Shown here in pieces: positions 23,360 through 37,900 of a stretch of DNA of 64,000 bases (its first letter is position 1; every line of letters starts with the position of its first letter). The notes beneath the pieces were generated by a model that was not told where the DNA came from, did no database searches, and was given only the letters and a program-made list of their open reading frames with translations. The translations under genes and the position numbers were made by a program. This stretch comes from Cololabis saira. Lineage: Eukaryota; Chordata; Actinopteri; Beloniformes; Belonidae. The stretch spans positions 27,717,017-27,781,016 of the forward strand of contig NC_084587.1 in the NCBI RefSeq assembly GCF_033807715.1. The letters run 5' to 3'.

Positions 23360-25024
23360 AGACGTGAACAAGCTGAGTTATTATGTTACAGCAAAACTCA
23401 GGAAGCTGTAAATCTCCTATCACTCACCGCTTGTGTAATGCTTGATTGCAGAGGAATTGACACCACATACGGTACTTTATGACACACAGTTAAAAAGGTG
23501 TGTTGTATCTTGATGTCACAATAAAAACATGTGCCCCGTCAGGTATCGTCATCATGTACATACCACACCTCTGCATGTCTTACTCAACAAATTATTCTGT
23601 CTATCTAACCTGAAATGCTTGTTTTTTAAACATAATATTCCAGTTTAGGAGGCTTCATCTTACAAGTACACTAAAAGAATATGGTGGCTGGATCAGGGCA
23701 ATGTTTTAACTCAATTAGGGCACCAGGCGAAGACTCATAAACTGACTCTGGGAATTCTCACTACCTCTGTGCGTTCCTAATAAGGATATATAAGAGCCAG
23801 CTCACCAGTGGCTGCAGGAAGTAGGTTTTTACAATGCTTCATTTCTGAAGATACACACAGGAAGTGACCACAGCAAAGGACAACATATGGGGTGGGGGAG
23901 CTGAATGAGGTGATCAGGGAATTGGCTTTCCTTGCTGGCATTATCCTGCTTTAGACAGGCAGAGAACACACACACATGCACACACACACACACACCAAGT
24001 ATAGCCCCGGGGCAGCCTATCCATCCCTTTAAGAGTTCTTTTGGATGACGTCCATATAAGGAGATATTGGAGGGTGTCACATGAGGGGAAGAATGCATTG
24101 CTCAGATCATGTGACCACTTGGAGGAAATGAATGAATCTCCCTTTTTAAGGATTTTAATTGTGTTTATGATTGCATAAGAGTTTGTTGCATTTAAAATGA
24201 TAGAAATATTCTTACATTTTCATCTTAAATCAGCAGCAAGATTTTTTTTGTCTCTTTCTAAACCTTGTAGTCACTTAACTCCTCCCTGACAGAGGTTTTT
24301 CAATGTTTCCTGCTACATTTTCTGCTATTCCTTGAGCCATTTCAAAACTCAGCAGCGTGCATGACTCAAGCATTACAACACACATTTGCACAGAGGCACT
24401 CCCTTGCTGCATTGCTCACTCACATGGTCAGAGAAACTCACAGGCCTGGCTCTTGGCTCTGACTAGGACCGTATATGGAAGAAGCCAGCAGGTAGCTTCT
24501 GTCCACTTTTGACCCATCCCATTCTCCAGTGTTCTCTCCATTAGCTTTTTTTTTCATACTTTATTTGGCTAGTTTCCCTCCTCCATACCAGCATCCATCA
24601 CTCACTTATTCGATTTCTTAGCACAGTTGTGGGAGTGTGTTAGAAGGTCAGAGTGCATATTTGTTCCTTACCACTGTTTCTCAGTCATTTATGGTGTTGC
24701 TTTCTGACAGAGTTCATTTGCTAAGAGGGGTGAGGCCAGTGTGTGCATAATTTAAAAACTTTCTGAACTTCCTGGATGATGTTGTCAATGACATTTAAGA
24801 AAAATAGGTGTTTGAAGCCATTTATACATTAAAGGAACAGACAACTCATTTTAAAGTAGCAGTGACAGACAGGACCTAGACACACCCCACTGTCAGACAG
24901 GATGTACAGTACATTTCTGAGTGATGCCGAGTGCGCAGTTCTTAAAAGATTTGCATACAACTAGATTAGAAATGAAACCTGGGGCTTCACAGTGACTGTT
25001 TGATTTTTCCCTTTGTGTGAGTGG
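23360..25024. other. Intergenic, no gene recognised
   Basis: Unique-looking DNA with short CA runs near 23968-23996 and no exon that I can support. Promoter-distal elements of actb cannot be excluded. Confidence 0.55.
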
Positions 25025-25030
25025 CAATAC

Positions 25031-25627
25031 TACGACGGAGTATTAGGGCCAAACTAAGACAAAAAACATTGGAAATTACGAGAATAAAGTCATAATATAA
25101 TGAGAATAAAGTCGTAAAATTACGAGAATAAAGTCGTAATAGAATAAAGTCGTAATATTATGAGAATAAAGTCGTAATATTACGAAAATAAAGTCGTAAA
25201 ATTACGAGAATAAAGTCGTAATAGAATAAAGTCGTAATATTATGAGAATAAAGTCGTAATAGAATAAAGTCGTAATATTATGAGAATAAAGTCGTAATAT
25301 TACGAGAATAAAGTCGTACAATTACGAGAATAAAGTCGTAACATAACGAGAATAAAGTCGTAATGTTGCGAGAATAAAGTCGTAATATTATGAGAATATA
25401 ATTTATGAGAACTCTAACAGGAAGAGCTTCTTTTCCCTGTGTTAAAATGAGGAATATTGAGCATCTTGTGAAGTTATATTTATATATTTATAATATATTA
25501 CGACTTTATTCTCGTAATATTATGACTTTATTCTCGTAATTTTACGACTTTATTCTCATTACATTATGACTTTATTCTCGTAATTTCCTTTTTTTGTTTT
25601 TTTGTTTGGCCCTAATACTCCGTCGTA
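25031..25627. mobile_element. Palindromic MITE with internal tandem repeats
   Basis: The termini TACGACGGAGTATTAGGGCC and its exact reverse complement flank 597 bp. Both are bordered by CAATAC (25025-25030 and 25628-25633), a 6 bp target-site duplication. The left half holds about a dozen units of the AGAATAAAGTCGTAAT type. The right half holds the same unit inverted (25498-25590). No ORF. Confidence 0.92.
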
Positions 25628-25639
25628 CAATACAGCCTC

Positions 25640-27150
25640 TGTTTGTGCGAATAAAAAATATATATTTTAGAATGATAATGCTTTATTCACTGAATTTGAA
25701 GGTAACAAGCTGATGTGTTTTTGTTTTTCTCCTGTTACATACAGTGATAAGAAAAACTGGGCTATCTCCAGATCTGCCTTGTTTCTTTTCTTCGAATAAT
25801 GATTGCAAGTCAGCTGGTGCATGTTTACTTTAAGATGGAGGAGCTAAACCTCTTGTGAAATGTACTGTTGAAATGTATTGTTAAGGAAAATAACAGAAAT
25901 ATGTCCTTTTTACTGTTTAAAGAAGATGTACTTTATTGCTTTTGTGTTTTTCCTTTCAAAGGATGACACAATTTCCCGAGGCACTTATGAAACGGCTGTA
26001 AGATGTTTAGGTCAAAATACCACAAGAATTGAGTACAAAACCACCCTTTCGACCATGTCTTTACAGCTCTCTTCATAGCAGCTGGTATGTAGGGCTGAAA
26101 TTGGCATCGAAACTCCTCTTCCTCCAGATGAACTTTTCCTAAACTTCCACAACACAGATTTGCTCTACCTACTTCAGAGGCACAGCAAATGTAGCAAAAT
26201 GGGGAAAACAGTGGACATAACGTTGAAGAAGATGAATAATTACACTCTGATTAGGGTCCGTGATGTGACTGAACCCTGAAAATCTGAACGGCTCGTTGAT
26301 TTTCAAACCTATGACCCCAAACAAAACAAAAAGGTTGTTGAGTTGCTACACCAAACACAGAATCATATGCTCTTAAGCATAAAACAGTGATTCACACAAT
26401 ATGTCCTCTTTGAGCTTCTAATCCTTGAAAAAAACATTACAGTTTCTGTCATGTGATGATCTCTGTTGTATCAGATCACTAATTGTCCTTTCATTTCAGA
26501 TTCTGCCACCCTCATCAGCCAGGCAATTATCTCATTCCACTCACCTGTGCTTCCCCGCCCATCTCCACACCTGGTTTTCATTGTCATCAGTCCTCCTTCA
26601 TATACCAGCCCAGTTCCACATGTCCTCTGCCAGGTTGTCTAGTGTGTTGTTGCTCCAGCTCTCTAGCATTTCACAGCCTACTGTTACTGTCTGCCTGATA
26701 TTGAGCCTGTTTCCCCGTTTTTACATCTTGCCTGCCCCCTTGGATTTGTCTGCCTGGTTGTGAACTCTGCCTGTTTTTTGGACCTGATTAAAACCTTCTT
26801 GGACTCTACTAGTCTGCCTGTTGTGCTCTTGGGTTCCCTGTGTTTTCAGCTGTTACAGTGATTGAAATAAAGTTCCAGTGCCATTTTCTGCAATTTTCCC
26901 TAGCTGAAAACTGGAATTCAATAGCCAGTGGTTGACACTGAAAAGATTGGTTAGTAGTTAATGGTATCATAATGCAACTAGCTTGGCAATGTGCTAGAAA
27001 GCTATGAGAAGGTGCACCAATGTTTATTTTTGGATGTGAATATATTATTTGATATGCATGTTTGAATTGCCTAGATTGGTCAAAAATGGATAAACCATTA
27101 ATATCTTCTAGTAATTAATGGATAAAATGGACACGCATGCGAAGAAATGC
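25640..27150. other. Intergenic, possible unnamed repeat at 26500-26870
   Basis: The stretch from CTCATCAGCCAGGCAATTAT to TGATTGAAATAAAGTTCC is pyrimidine-rich and resembles a dispersed retroelement end, but I cannot assign it. Nothing else was recognised. Confidence 0.4.
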
Positions 27151-27158
27151 AATCTTAA

Positions 27159-27664
27159 AGGCGACCTATTATGAAAAACATGTTTTCTCCTGCTTTAACA
27201 TATATAAAGTGGTCTCCCCTCAGCCTGCCAACTCAGAGAAGGAGGAAAGCAACCAAATTCTGCAGTGTCTGTACAGCCGCCCGGATGAGCCATCCAGTGT
27301 GATGTGGATCTACGAGCCGTTCAGATTCTGCTCCCTTTCGTTACGTAACAAAAATGTGATTTACATAGGTTGGCCTCTGATGCGTGAAACCACGCCCACA
27401 ACTAACTCCGCCGGCCGGAGCTTCCGCCATTTTTTCGTAGTGGTGTATCGCTTCATTCAGGCAGCCAATCAGCACAGAGCCTCATTATCATAGCCTCCCC
27501 ACCCACTCAGAATCCTGCATGGGTAATGAGGTTAGAGAATGGGATGATAAAGACATGGCTCAGAGGCTGAATTTCTAATTTATTTACCAAAACAATCAAA
27601 AGCTTGTTTTTAAGACATTCAAGGCCTGTTTAAAATAGGTATTAGATGCCATAATAGGTCCCCT
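27159..27664. mobile_element. TTAA-flanked MITE
   Basis: Terminal inverted repeats AGGCGACCTATTATG and CATAATAGGTCCCCT are each bordered by TTAA (27155-27158 and 27665-27668). That is the target duplication of piggyBac and Kolobok-type elements. It is 506 bp and non-coding. Confidence 0.85.
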
Positions 27665-27669
27665 TTAAA

Positions 27670-28585
27670 GAAATATCAGCATATTCTGAGGTTAAAGCTT
27701 CTAGTTTCATGTCAGTATGTATATATTTATTTTCTGATTTGATGATGAAGCTAGCCTGCACTGGAATTAAAAAACACATTTTTTAAGTATTAATTTATAA
27801 AAAATGTTTCCTTCACGGAGCCTTTTCCTAAAGCAACACGCAGGAGTAGTTTCATGGTTAACTTTCAGTTTAAAATCAATTTGAAAGAATGTTTGAATAT
27901 TTTCAGGAAGTGTCGTCTAGCTTTACCTGTTGCTAATATCAACCCAAAGTAAATTTGGACTTCTGTCCAAAATGTCCCTTGCAAGAACTAGACATTGCTT
28001 TATGGCACCTTTTTTGAATATCAAAAATGGCTATAATATGAATTGAGCTCAGAGCTACATGGGACATCATAGCAGAGGTGAATAAGAGACCCGAGAAATG
28101 AGTGATGGAACAAGCACTAGTACTAATAGTGAGAAGGTGTGGGGAAAGTGACTTAAGCTCCTTAGTGTTGCTTTAAATGACTTAAAGTCACTGCCACAAT
28201 AAATAGATCAGATTCTGCCCCTTATTTTGGAAATGCATTTCCTCAATTTTTACTCAAATGGCCATTTTTTTTCTTCTTAAACTTCTAAAAATGTACGAAA
28301 ATATCTCTCATCTTAAAAGTCACATATGCCTTAAATATTGTTTGTTTTGTGTCCCGATACATCCCCACTGTATGTAAAAAGAACCATCCAGCCTATTTAG
28401 TTTAAACTCACAAGGTAATCTTTTTAAAATTGTGAAAGTAAAAAGTAGAAAGTAAAATGATTCCTTGCTCTGACTGACATTTAGTGGAGGTTTATAGGAT
28501 TTTGTACCACACATGGCAGGTATTCAAACAGCCTTGGAGCATCCTTAGCAACTGAAAAATGCAGGGGTGAATAAGGAAAAAATAT
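27670..28585. other. Intergenic, nothing recognised
   Basis: AT-rich sequence between the TTAA MITE and the 3' end of the membrane-protein gene. I see no exon or named repeat. Confidence 0.55.
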
Positions 28586-28588
28586 CAT

Positions 28589-28594
28589 TTATTT
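28589..28594 (-). terminator. Poly(A) signal of the mucin-like membrane gene
   Basis: AATAAA on the minus strand, about 130 bases after the stop codon at 28722. No closer signal is seen. Confidence 0.55.
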
Positions 28595-28721
28595 AGATAG
28601 CAAACACACATAAATGCATACACATTAACATTTACCATTTGACATCTCTTATTTGTAAAATAAGAACATTCAAGCTTTACATTGCAGTGACGCAAGACCA
28701 AGTTCTCTTTCTTAATGTCTT

Positions 28722-31700
28722 TCAGGCGGTCCAACTCTTTCCCATGTCTACCAGCTCCATTCCTTCACAGTAGGACCGCGGTCGTGACACCTTGACCTGG
28801 TTTGACAGGGAAACAGCAAACCATGAAACCAAATGCCCCTCTTCCTCTACCAAACTGTCACACATGCACCACATGCATAGATAAACGCTCACCTTGGGGG
28901 ACCTGTGGGAAGCTAGCTGCTGCAGAAGTGGGAATGGAGTCCAGTGAATGGGTTCCACAGGCCAGCTACAGACAGACAAGTCACTGGCCTTACCTGAGTC
29001 CAGCACGCCATCCCCCACACTCATCTCACTCCCCCTCCAGCCATACTGGGAGCTACCGGGCAAAGAGAAAGCAAAGGGAAGATTTACACAGCTAAAAGTT
29101 TGGAGATCTAAATAGTGAGAGCTTATTTCAAGGTACAAGTAAAAGAGCAGAAATATCTTAATAACTGGACTTTCAAGGATAAATATAATCAACACATCAC
29201 AAATCATATCTGATATGCATGCATTGCATTCTATTTGTTTTTCTCGTTTACTGCCCGTGGTTGGTTATTTTTTTATTCATTGTATGCGTCAAATGAGGTA
29301 TTCAACCTAGCAGATATAAAAATTACTATATCTAGTCAAAAAAGGGAGTCCAAGGCACTCTTCTTGTGAAAAAATATTAAAAAGCCTTTATTGAAATATG
29401 GCTAATAAGTGGGAGCAGAGACCTGCTCCCATTTGGTCTCTGGTCCCATGTTTTTACACTTATTAGCCATGTTTCAATAAAGGCTTTTTAATATTCTTTC
29501 ACAAGAAGAGTGCCTTGGACTCCCTTTTTTGACGAGATATCGTTTTTTTCCCCAACACCAAAGAGCACCTTCAAGATTTTTTCTGAACAATTCCCTGAGC
29601 ACTTCGGATTTTCTCTTCACTTGATAAAAATTACTATTTTTATATCTTCTTCAGTTTTTACAAAAAACTGATGTTTTATTATGTACAGTATTTAATTAGC
29701 ATTGCTTCAAGTAGCTCACATGTGTTTATAAAGACTTTGCTCTGGTCAGACTATGGTCCCCATTTAGCTCTAAATGGCAGACGGACAAAGTCAACAACCA
29801 GCTGGTAAAACTTGTGTCAGTTAGCCACAACAGACGGACAGATTTCCCTCTGGAGTAGAAGCGTCCTGATCTATTCATCCAAGTAATATTGTTTACAATT
29901 TTACAAGCACACGAGACACAATTTGTTCATACACTAGAGTGGTTTCATTCACAATTAATTTGCCAATAAAGTAAACATCAGAGTTATTTCTCTGCCAATA
30001 CAGAAGAGCAGCCTTTGACCTCCATGTCTGTTGTGGCCACTCAACAGGCTCGGTTCCTCTTAATGACAATAACTGGGCTCTCAGATATTTCCTTGAAGTG
30101 CCTTTTTTGGTTTGGGTGCAGAATGGTCACACAACGATGAGATTTAAGAAAGCAAAAAAAAAGGATAATTTTTCATAATTTATCATCTGAGAACACAGCC
30201 TATAATTTTCCATTAAAGATTGTGACAGACTTTAACCCACATCTGTGCCAGCATAAAACCCGACTCATCACACTGGCTGAACCAATCTAAACTTAATACA
30301 ATGATGAAAACTGTGAAGCTCAAGGCATCTAAGAGAGATTACTGAGGATTTGAAGTCAGCAACTTCTTTAACACCTTTAACTTACACTTTTAGACATGTT
30401 TTCCTTTGTTTCTTGCACACTGTGCTTTAGACAAATGTAGTAATTCGGTAAGCATCTGGACTTCTTACTGTACTGAAGCTTGAATATCTTTCCTGTTTAC
30501 TTCCTATGAATTGTCTGCCATGTCACGAAATGTTGATTTCTGGAAACCATTTCTAAATCGCTGCTGATTCCAAGATGATAATTTATTAGAGGTACAGTCG
30601 CATTGTCAAGGTCTAGACTATAGATGAAGATTCAAGCTGCTGATAATTGAGAGGCTGCTGTCAACAAAATAAACTGCTGCTCAAAAACAGACATCAGGCT
30701 CAACCAAAGGTTGCAGTGTCACAAAAAAGCAAAAAACCCGGCTCTAAACCGATGAGACAAAGTTTCAAAGACACAGATGGGTGGTCAAGATTGACTAATA
30801 TGCGTTAGGAGAAGTAACCATGGCACAACAGCAGTGGCAGTTAATCACAGCGGTGGTAGCATCTTGGTCTAGGTTTGTTTCACTGCCAGTGATTACAGGC
30901 AACTTAGCACAATTAGAAATGTTCATTAACCTCAAACCATGTGCATGCTCCTTTTGCAGTTAAAAAGGAATATTGTTCAAAAAACTAAATCAAAGCCCAA
31001 TATTGCAGCTACATTCATCTACAGGTATGCAAACTCTATAAACTGCAGAGACCACTACTTTCTTTAAAGAATCAATTTCATCTCGGTAGATAATCCCAAT
31101 ATCATGTACCACTAAGTTATTTATCCTGAACATTAAATTGCAGTTGTTGGTTGCAACCCTTTGCTCTAAGCTTTCAAGGGCCTTTACTGAGAACAGTAGT
31201 TTAAAAAGAAAGAAAAGAAAAAACGGTTTGTTAGTGGGGAGGATTACATGTATAATGTAACACTTCATACATATTGTATTATCATGAGCAGTCTGTGGCA
31301 ATACTGCATCTGTGTGCCTTCACCTGTGGGGGTAGATTGTGTTAATGCGTGCACCATGGCTGGGGCAAGTGGAAGCCAGCGATAGGGTGTCGTCGTGGTA
31401 ACAGCAGGGCCGGTCGAGTGCTCGCAGATGCAGTAACTCATTGGAGTGCGAAAAGGCAGGATTGTCCAGGGAATCTGCAGATCCCGCCCAGGGCCGCAAC
31501 CAGAACCGCCCTGAGAGCTCGTCAAAATGGTTGAACCTACGATAGCTGTATACACACACACACACACACACAAAAAAACAAAAAAATAGAAAATGAAAAG
31601 ATGAAATACTGTTATCAAAAAAGTTTATGTATAATATATATGCATATATAAACATCAATAACTGAAAGTCTGAACTGAGCTATAACTATAACTGCGAAAG

Positions 31701-31911
31701 GCACAACAAGCTCGTAGTGAGTATGCGTTTTCTGGAAAGCACAAAGCTTCTCAGAGCAAGTTTGAGTAAGAAACAAAGAACTCCAAAGATGTGGGAACAG
31801 TTGCAGTTGACGTTGCAGTGGATGACATCATGCTTCATGAATGAACCCACTGTTTCACGGTGACTGCTCTGCATCCTAAATGCATTTAGTATAGCTTTGG
31901 TTTTTAGATCT

Positions 31912-31947
<36 letters not shown>

Positions 31948-34900
31948 TGGCAGGCTCTCCTAGTTTTTATGGGCAGATGATTCCCCCAGTTGAATGAAAA
32001 TACTTTCATGTCCAGCTCTGCTTTTTCAGTTTTCAGATGAAATGCAGCCACAGCCCTGAAACCAGCTATGTTCTTTTTTTTTTTTTCTTTTACAGCTCTG
32101 CTGTAGCTGTAGTCCAAAATTACTGCTAAGCTCAAGAATGACTCTGTTCTACAACTAATTTTGACAGTTGACATATACTGCACACCACTTTTAACTGAGC
32201 AAAACTGACCAGATCAAAGCTATTGAGTCTTTGGGAATGTGCCACCTTTAATATACATTACCTATAAATGTTTCATCAATATTTTAATTTTTGAAAACTT
32301 GTATGAGCAGGGAAATTATATTCAACATTTGACTTAATAGGAGCAAATATCTGGTCTGATTTCCCCCAGACTATATATGGAGCTAAAAAAGCATGTTCAA
32401 ATTACTATCATATACCTATATAGTTTTGAAATTAGGGGGAAATGCCTGTTATCTTGAGGCATATCTCTTAACTCAGCCTCAGGGAGGTGCCTTTAGCTAT
32501 GGAATGTTTTTTCTGAGCAAAGCTCCTAATCTTAGGACTCCAACGTTTTCTGGAAACCACTCTCACTTCCTGCTTTAAGGAGACACTCTTGATTTAAGGC
32601 TTTGATTCAGAGTTCTTTCCTGGCTGAAGTTAATCTGTGGACAACCAATATTGAGATTTAATCTAAGCAGCAAGAAAACAAACAATAAACAACCCAAAAC
32701 CAAAGCCACAGTAAAGGTCTTATTTTACACTGACTCTCTCATGAAAAGTTTGGCTGGTATGGATTTAAAAAGCTGAGTGCAAGTCATTGCACTTCAATGC
32801 ATTCGGAGAGAACTGCCTAAATCTGTAGATGCAGATTTATTCTGACTCAATATAGAAGAAAACTCATAGTTATTATTACTTCTTAAGATTGTTTTCTCCT
32901 TTTTTTTTTTAAAGATGCACTGAGGATATTGCTTAATCTAAACTATGGTTGTATCCTCGGTTCTACCACAGAAAATAGCCCAAACATGAACAACAGACGA
33001 CACCTCCTGGCTCAGTGACAGAAGGCTTTATGCAGATCTGGAGGCTGAACATTCAGATTCCGTAACAATACACTTTCTATCTTTCAGGCGTCCTCTATTT
33101 TTGGATCAGGTTTAACAGCCAGACTCTGACACCTAGTGGGCATCAGTATATTGAGTGTGCTTCAGTCTGCTTGTCTGGATTGGTTTTCCCTTCCTGGAAT
33201 GCACATGGAATCCCCCCCCCCCAAAAAAACCATCATGTCACTTTATTTCATTAGTCTTTTGTTTTAATGTATGCTATGTAATATATAGGCATAATATGCA
33301 TGCATTTAGCACAACGTTTTACAAACAACTCAGGAGTTCTTGGAACTTGTCATTTAGAAGTCAGTTTCATGTATTATTAGGGCTGTTCGATTAATCGATT
33401 TTAAATCGTAATCGCGATTATGTAATTAGAACGATGTTAAAACGCGAAAATCGTAAAATCGATTTTTAATTTTGTATTTTATTTATTTTTTTTTTACCTT
33501 GTCTGGACACATATTAATGATTGATACCATATTAATGATTGATGGAAATACCTCTCAATACCTGCGACAAGTGCCCCATGGGAGAGGCTCTTTAGTGTAG
33601 GAGGGGGCGTTGTAACATGCCACCGGGCATCCCTCAAGCCAGATGCGGTAGACCGGCTCGTGTTCCTTGCAAAAAACTTGCAAATGTGAATAGCAAATGT
33701 AATGACTGACATTACACACCTCTACCTCCTTCATGGGTTGCATTATTATTTAGCATGCAAAGACCCAGTTTAGTTTAATTAGAAAATGTCTTGTTTTATT
33801 TAATTGGAAATATAACTTACTGTATGTTTGCAAGTGCTGATTTGCTGATTTCTTTTTTCAGAGATAAAACTTTATATTTTATTATATTTTTTAAAACTTT
33901 TTTTCAACTTATTTTACAGAGTTTTGCACTTTATACATTCATTTTTGGTTTAATAAGAGCAAAGTTTGCACTTAAAGCCCAATGGGGCAAATGTTCAATA
34001 AAAAAACAGCATATTTGAAATAATTTCTTTGCCTTTTGTCAATTCACAAAATAATCGTAATCGTAATCGAAAATCGGATTTTGAGAGAAAAAAAATCGAG
34101 ATTTTATTTTTGGGCAAAATGGAACAGCCCTATGTATTATCATATTTTTTACTAGAGTTTACCCTAAATATCTAAGCTGCCAGTTTAGTCATGTGTATCA
34201 CCGACTGAGTGTGTACCTGCTGCGAGTCTGGTCCACTTTGGTCTGGATCAGAATGGCTCGATAGCGCCGCACAGCTACAAAGGCCAAAATGCCGATGACA
34301 GCCGCCATGATGAGCAAGACGGCAAGACATGCACCCGCGAGTCGTGCTCGAGTCATCTTCACATCACACCTCTGACCCATATACCAGAAGTCTTCACCTA
34401 CAAGGCAACTAACACACCAGCAAAAACTCACTTACATGTGCAAGATTTTTTTTTTCTCTTTTTCCAAAGCAGTGATGGATTGTGTTTTTGTTTGCAAATG
34501 TTGTTTACCGGCACACTGGGAGCTGTCCTGGGTGGTGCGTGCAGATGCCGTGGTGGTGGCAGTAGTCGGAGCGGCACACAGAGGAGCAGCTGTAGTTAGT
34601 GGAGCCAGCCTGGGGCACACATCTATAGCCTGCAGGGCACTGCAGTAACCAGTCGCACACGTCACCCTGAAGGCCTAAACAGGTTTAAATAGATTTTAGA
34701 GGGTAAAACTGGTCAGAGAGTATTCTCTGTTTATCATTACCAAGTTGTTTTGTTTTTGTTTTTTTAACTCAGGGATATACAAAAACATAATCATAGTATA
34801 TTTCTAAAAGGGTGTGAATAAACTTGCCACATGTTTAACATCTATTAATTCCAATTAATCATTATCAAAAGTTAATCATATAACATAACAGTCAGGTCTG

Positions 34901-37900
34901 GCTTAAACATTGTGACATGCAGCCTTAATTATAAAGTTTTCATTCTTGTATGCGTTTTATTTTTTGGAGTTTTGTGTAGCCTGACATATTATGGCAGAAA
35001 TAGAGAATATATGCACTCTATGTTATATATATTTTTACCTCAACATAATAGTTCAGTACTTGAGTAGGTGGCCAAGAAGATAAAACCTATAAACACTCAT
35101 GTTCAGCATGTTGCCTATCGTACTACAGCGGGGCCTGCTGATACTTCACATTTTAAATGCATCTGTCAGCACAAAGGAATCAATATAAAATAGATTAAAG
35201 GTGATGACACAGGTTGGCCGGGAAATGATGAAATAAAATAATGAATGTATGGATAAATAAATATATAGAAACAGACATAAATATACAGTTTCTGAAGGAT
35301 TATTAGAGCTGCAACAACACATGTGCAGTGAGTGAGTGCCACAATAGTCGTAGTAATTGTAATAATAATAATAATAATTTGGTAGAACCAAATACTTCTA
35401 ACCTTTACCACTTGCAACCTCATCATCATTGCTTATTTGGAGCATCCGTGTACTACAAATTTGAACAACAACGCACAAACCAGTAATTAAATCCATCAGC
35501 AGAAAAATGTGTTATCCGGATAGACCAGGTGCAATAATCAGATTTTTCATAACGAGATTGTGAGTTAATTGAGTCAGTGTAACTGAGTTACGATGTTTAC
35601 ATGAGTCTGCCCGTAGCTTGAGTAATTTAATGGAGGTGAAGATGAAACTATTCGAACTATGTTTGCATCATATTACGTGTAGTGAAAGGACAAGGAGAGA
35701 GACCGGAGGACAACAAGCCAATGATCACACTACACCCTTCATCCCCTGCAGATTTAGTACGCTCTAACCAGCTTGGGCTCACCTCCAAGAGTGATGTTGG
35801 TGATCTTGGATGATCTGAACCTTTTCCCCTCGCGAACAGCCTGGGCGAGTCCTGTTCGTTCCAACAGCGTTGCGGGTCCAGTCATGCTGAGCCAAACCAG
35901 AGCCCCGCTGGTTTTAAACTCTACCAGACTCTGCACTGCATGGCCACTAAAATAAGACCAGAACATGTGCCAAGCTTTAAACACAATTAGCACTTCAGCT
36001 GGTTTAAATCAACATTTTCATGCATTTTATTTTTTTTGTTCCACTACAAACCAAAAGAGCACAGACATGGTAGCAGTTAATTCACTCTGAACACACAGTA
36101 CAGTTTAGGGTGAGTTAGTCGAGTATTAGGAATCTTGTTTTTATATGTCTAATGTTTCAGGAAATGTCTGAACTAGCTGCTCATGTCTGTGGCTAGTATT
36201 TAATTGCAATACATGATAGAAGTGGCAAACTAAAAGAAAAAAAAAAATGCTCTCAAGCACCTCACCTGCTCCAGACTCCCAGCAGCTTGCTGAAGCCTGG
36301 GGCTCTCCGCAGGTACGGCTCCACCTAAAATCAAATAAAAAAATAAAAAAAAACTGTGTATGGGGGTTTTTACCAGTGGTGGACAGTAATGGAGTAAATT
36401 TACTTGAGTACTGTACTTAAGTACATATCAAGAGGATTTGTACTTTACTTGAGTATTAGATTTCTTTGGTACTTATTACTCTTACTTGAATACATTTCCA
36501 AGACAAATATTTTTACTTTTACTCAAGTAAATTTCTAGGAAGGCTAAAAAGTACTCGTTACTTTCAGGTCTGCTCTTTTTTATTCTTCCCTAAAATCCTA
36601 TTGGACACAAGCTGTTTGTGTCAAAGGAGGAGACCTATCACAGTGCACGCTCTCAGACAGACATGGGGAGACAGTTTGTTATGCTCTATATTGCTATATT
36701 GTACTGGTACATGTCCTTCCTGTAAAGTTAAGTGACTTCAACATTGAGTTATTGAAAGCAGAGATGTAGTTTTTTGTAAAGCAGTGGTCTTTGAGGGGGA
36801 TCCAGACTTAGTTGGATGGTGCAGGTTCATTTGGTTTCAGTTCATGATTGTTAATAAACTCTGCATCATCTGCTGTCCTCTTATGATCCCATTCATTTGA
36901 TTTGTTTTTGGTGTTTCTGCAGGTTTTATATAACATTGTGGTTCTAAAAGCAGCACATCAGTGCAGCTGGTTTCAAAGAGTTAATTCTCAGAAACAAGAG
37001 TTAAAAGATCCTTAAATTAATTTAGAAAAAATATAGTAATTTACTGATGTGGAAAATAAGAAATGTACTCTTACTCTTACTCTTACTTTTACTTTTAAGT
37101 AAATTTAAAAGCATTTACTTTTGGATACTTAAGTACCTTTAAAAGCAAGTACTTTTCTATTCTTACTCGAGTAATATTTTGACTGAGCTACTTTTACTTG
37201 TAACGGAGTAAATTTTGACCAGTAGTATTTGTACTCTTACTCAAGTACTGGGTTGAGTACTCTGTCCACCTGTGGTTTTTACTCTATATTAGTGTGTTTG
37301 AGTACAATCCCTCACCCATGCTGTTGTGTCTTCCTCTAAACCAGCAGTCAAAGTCGATCTGGACTCTTCTACAACGATCTGCAGCAGCAGCTCAACTGAC
37401 TCCACTGGACAGACACAAACGATTCAATTACGAGAGGTTTCTGGACACATGACCTGGAAACTTGATTACACACGAATGTTCTGTGCAAACTACCTCTGAT
37501 GGCAGCAGGCTGGTTTGGTACGATGTAGAACACAGGACTGGTTGCCGGGGTTACAGCGGCGGGCGTGAGTGGAAAGCTGCTCTGCTGGCTTGGTCTTGCG
37601 GTTGACCGAGGCCGAGCTGTGGAAGAAGACCGCCGCCAGAACTCCTCCCCTTTCTCAACCTTCACCTTTCCAGAATCTGAATTTATAGTTGAGTACTCAG
37701 AAGTATATTTAGGAGTAAAGAGTTCCTGAGATGGTTCATTTGTTGGAGATATATTAGTGGAGGTCGGCAGAAGCAGGTCCTGGTGCGTATTAGGCAAACT
37801 AGTTAGTTGTGAAGCTACAGGCGTGACTTTGTGGTTCACAAAGGTTGTGTGCATGGATGATTCAGTGGCAGAGGAGGTTATAGACGGATTATCAGGAGGC

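Noticed and set aside
23046..23482. Frames with poly Thr-His or Cys-Val across 23254-23350
   Set aside because: They are translations of a CA microsatellite.
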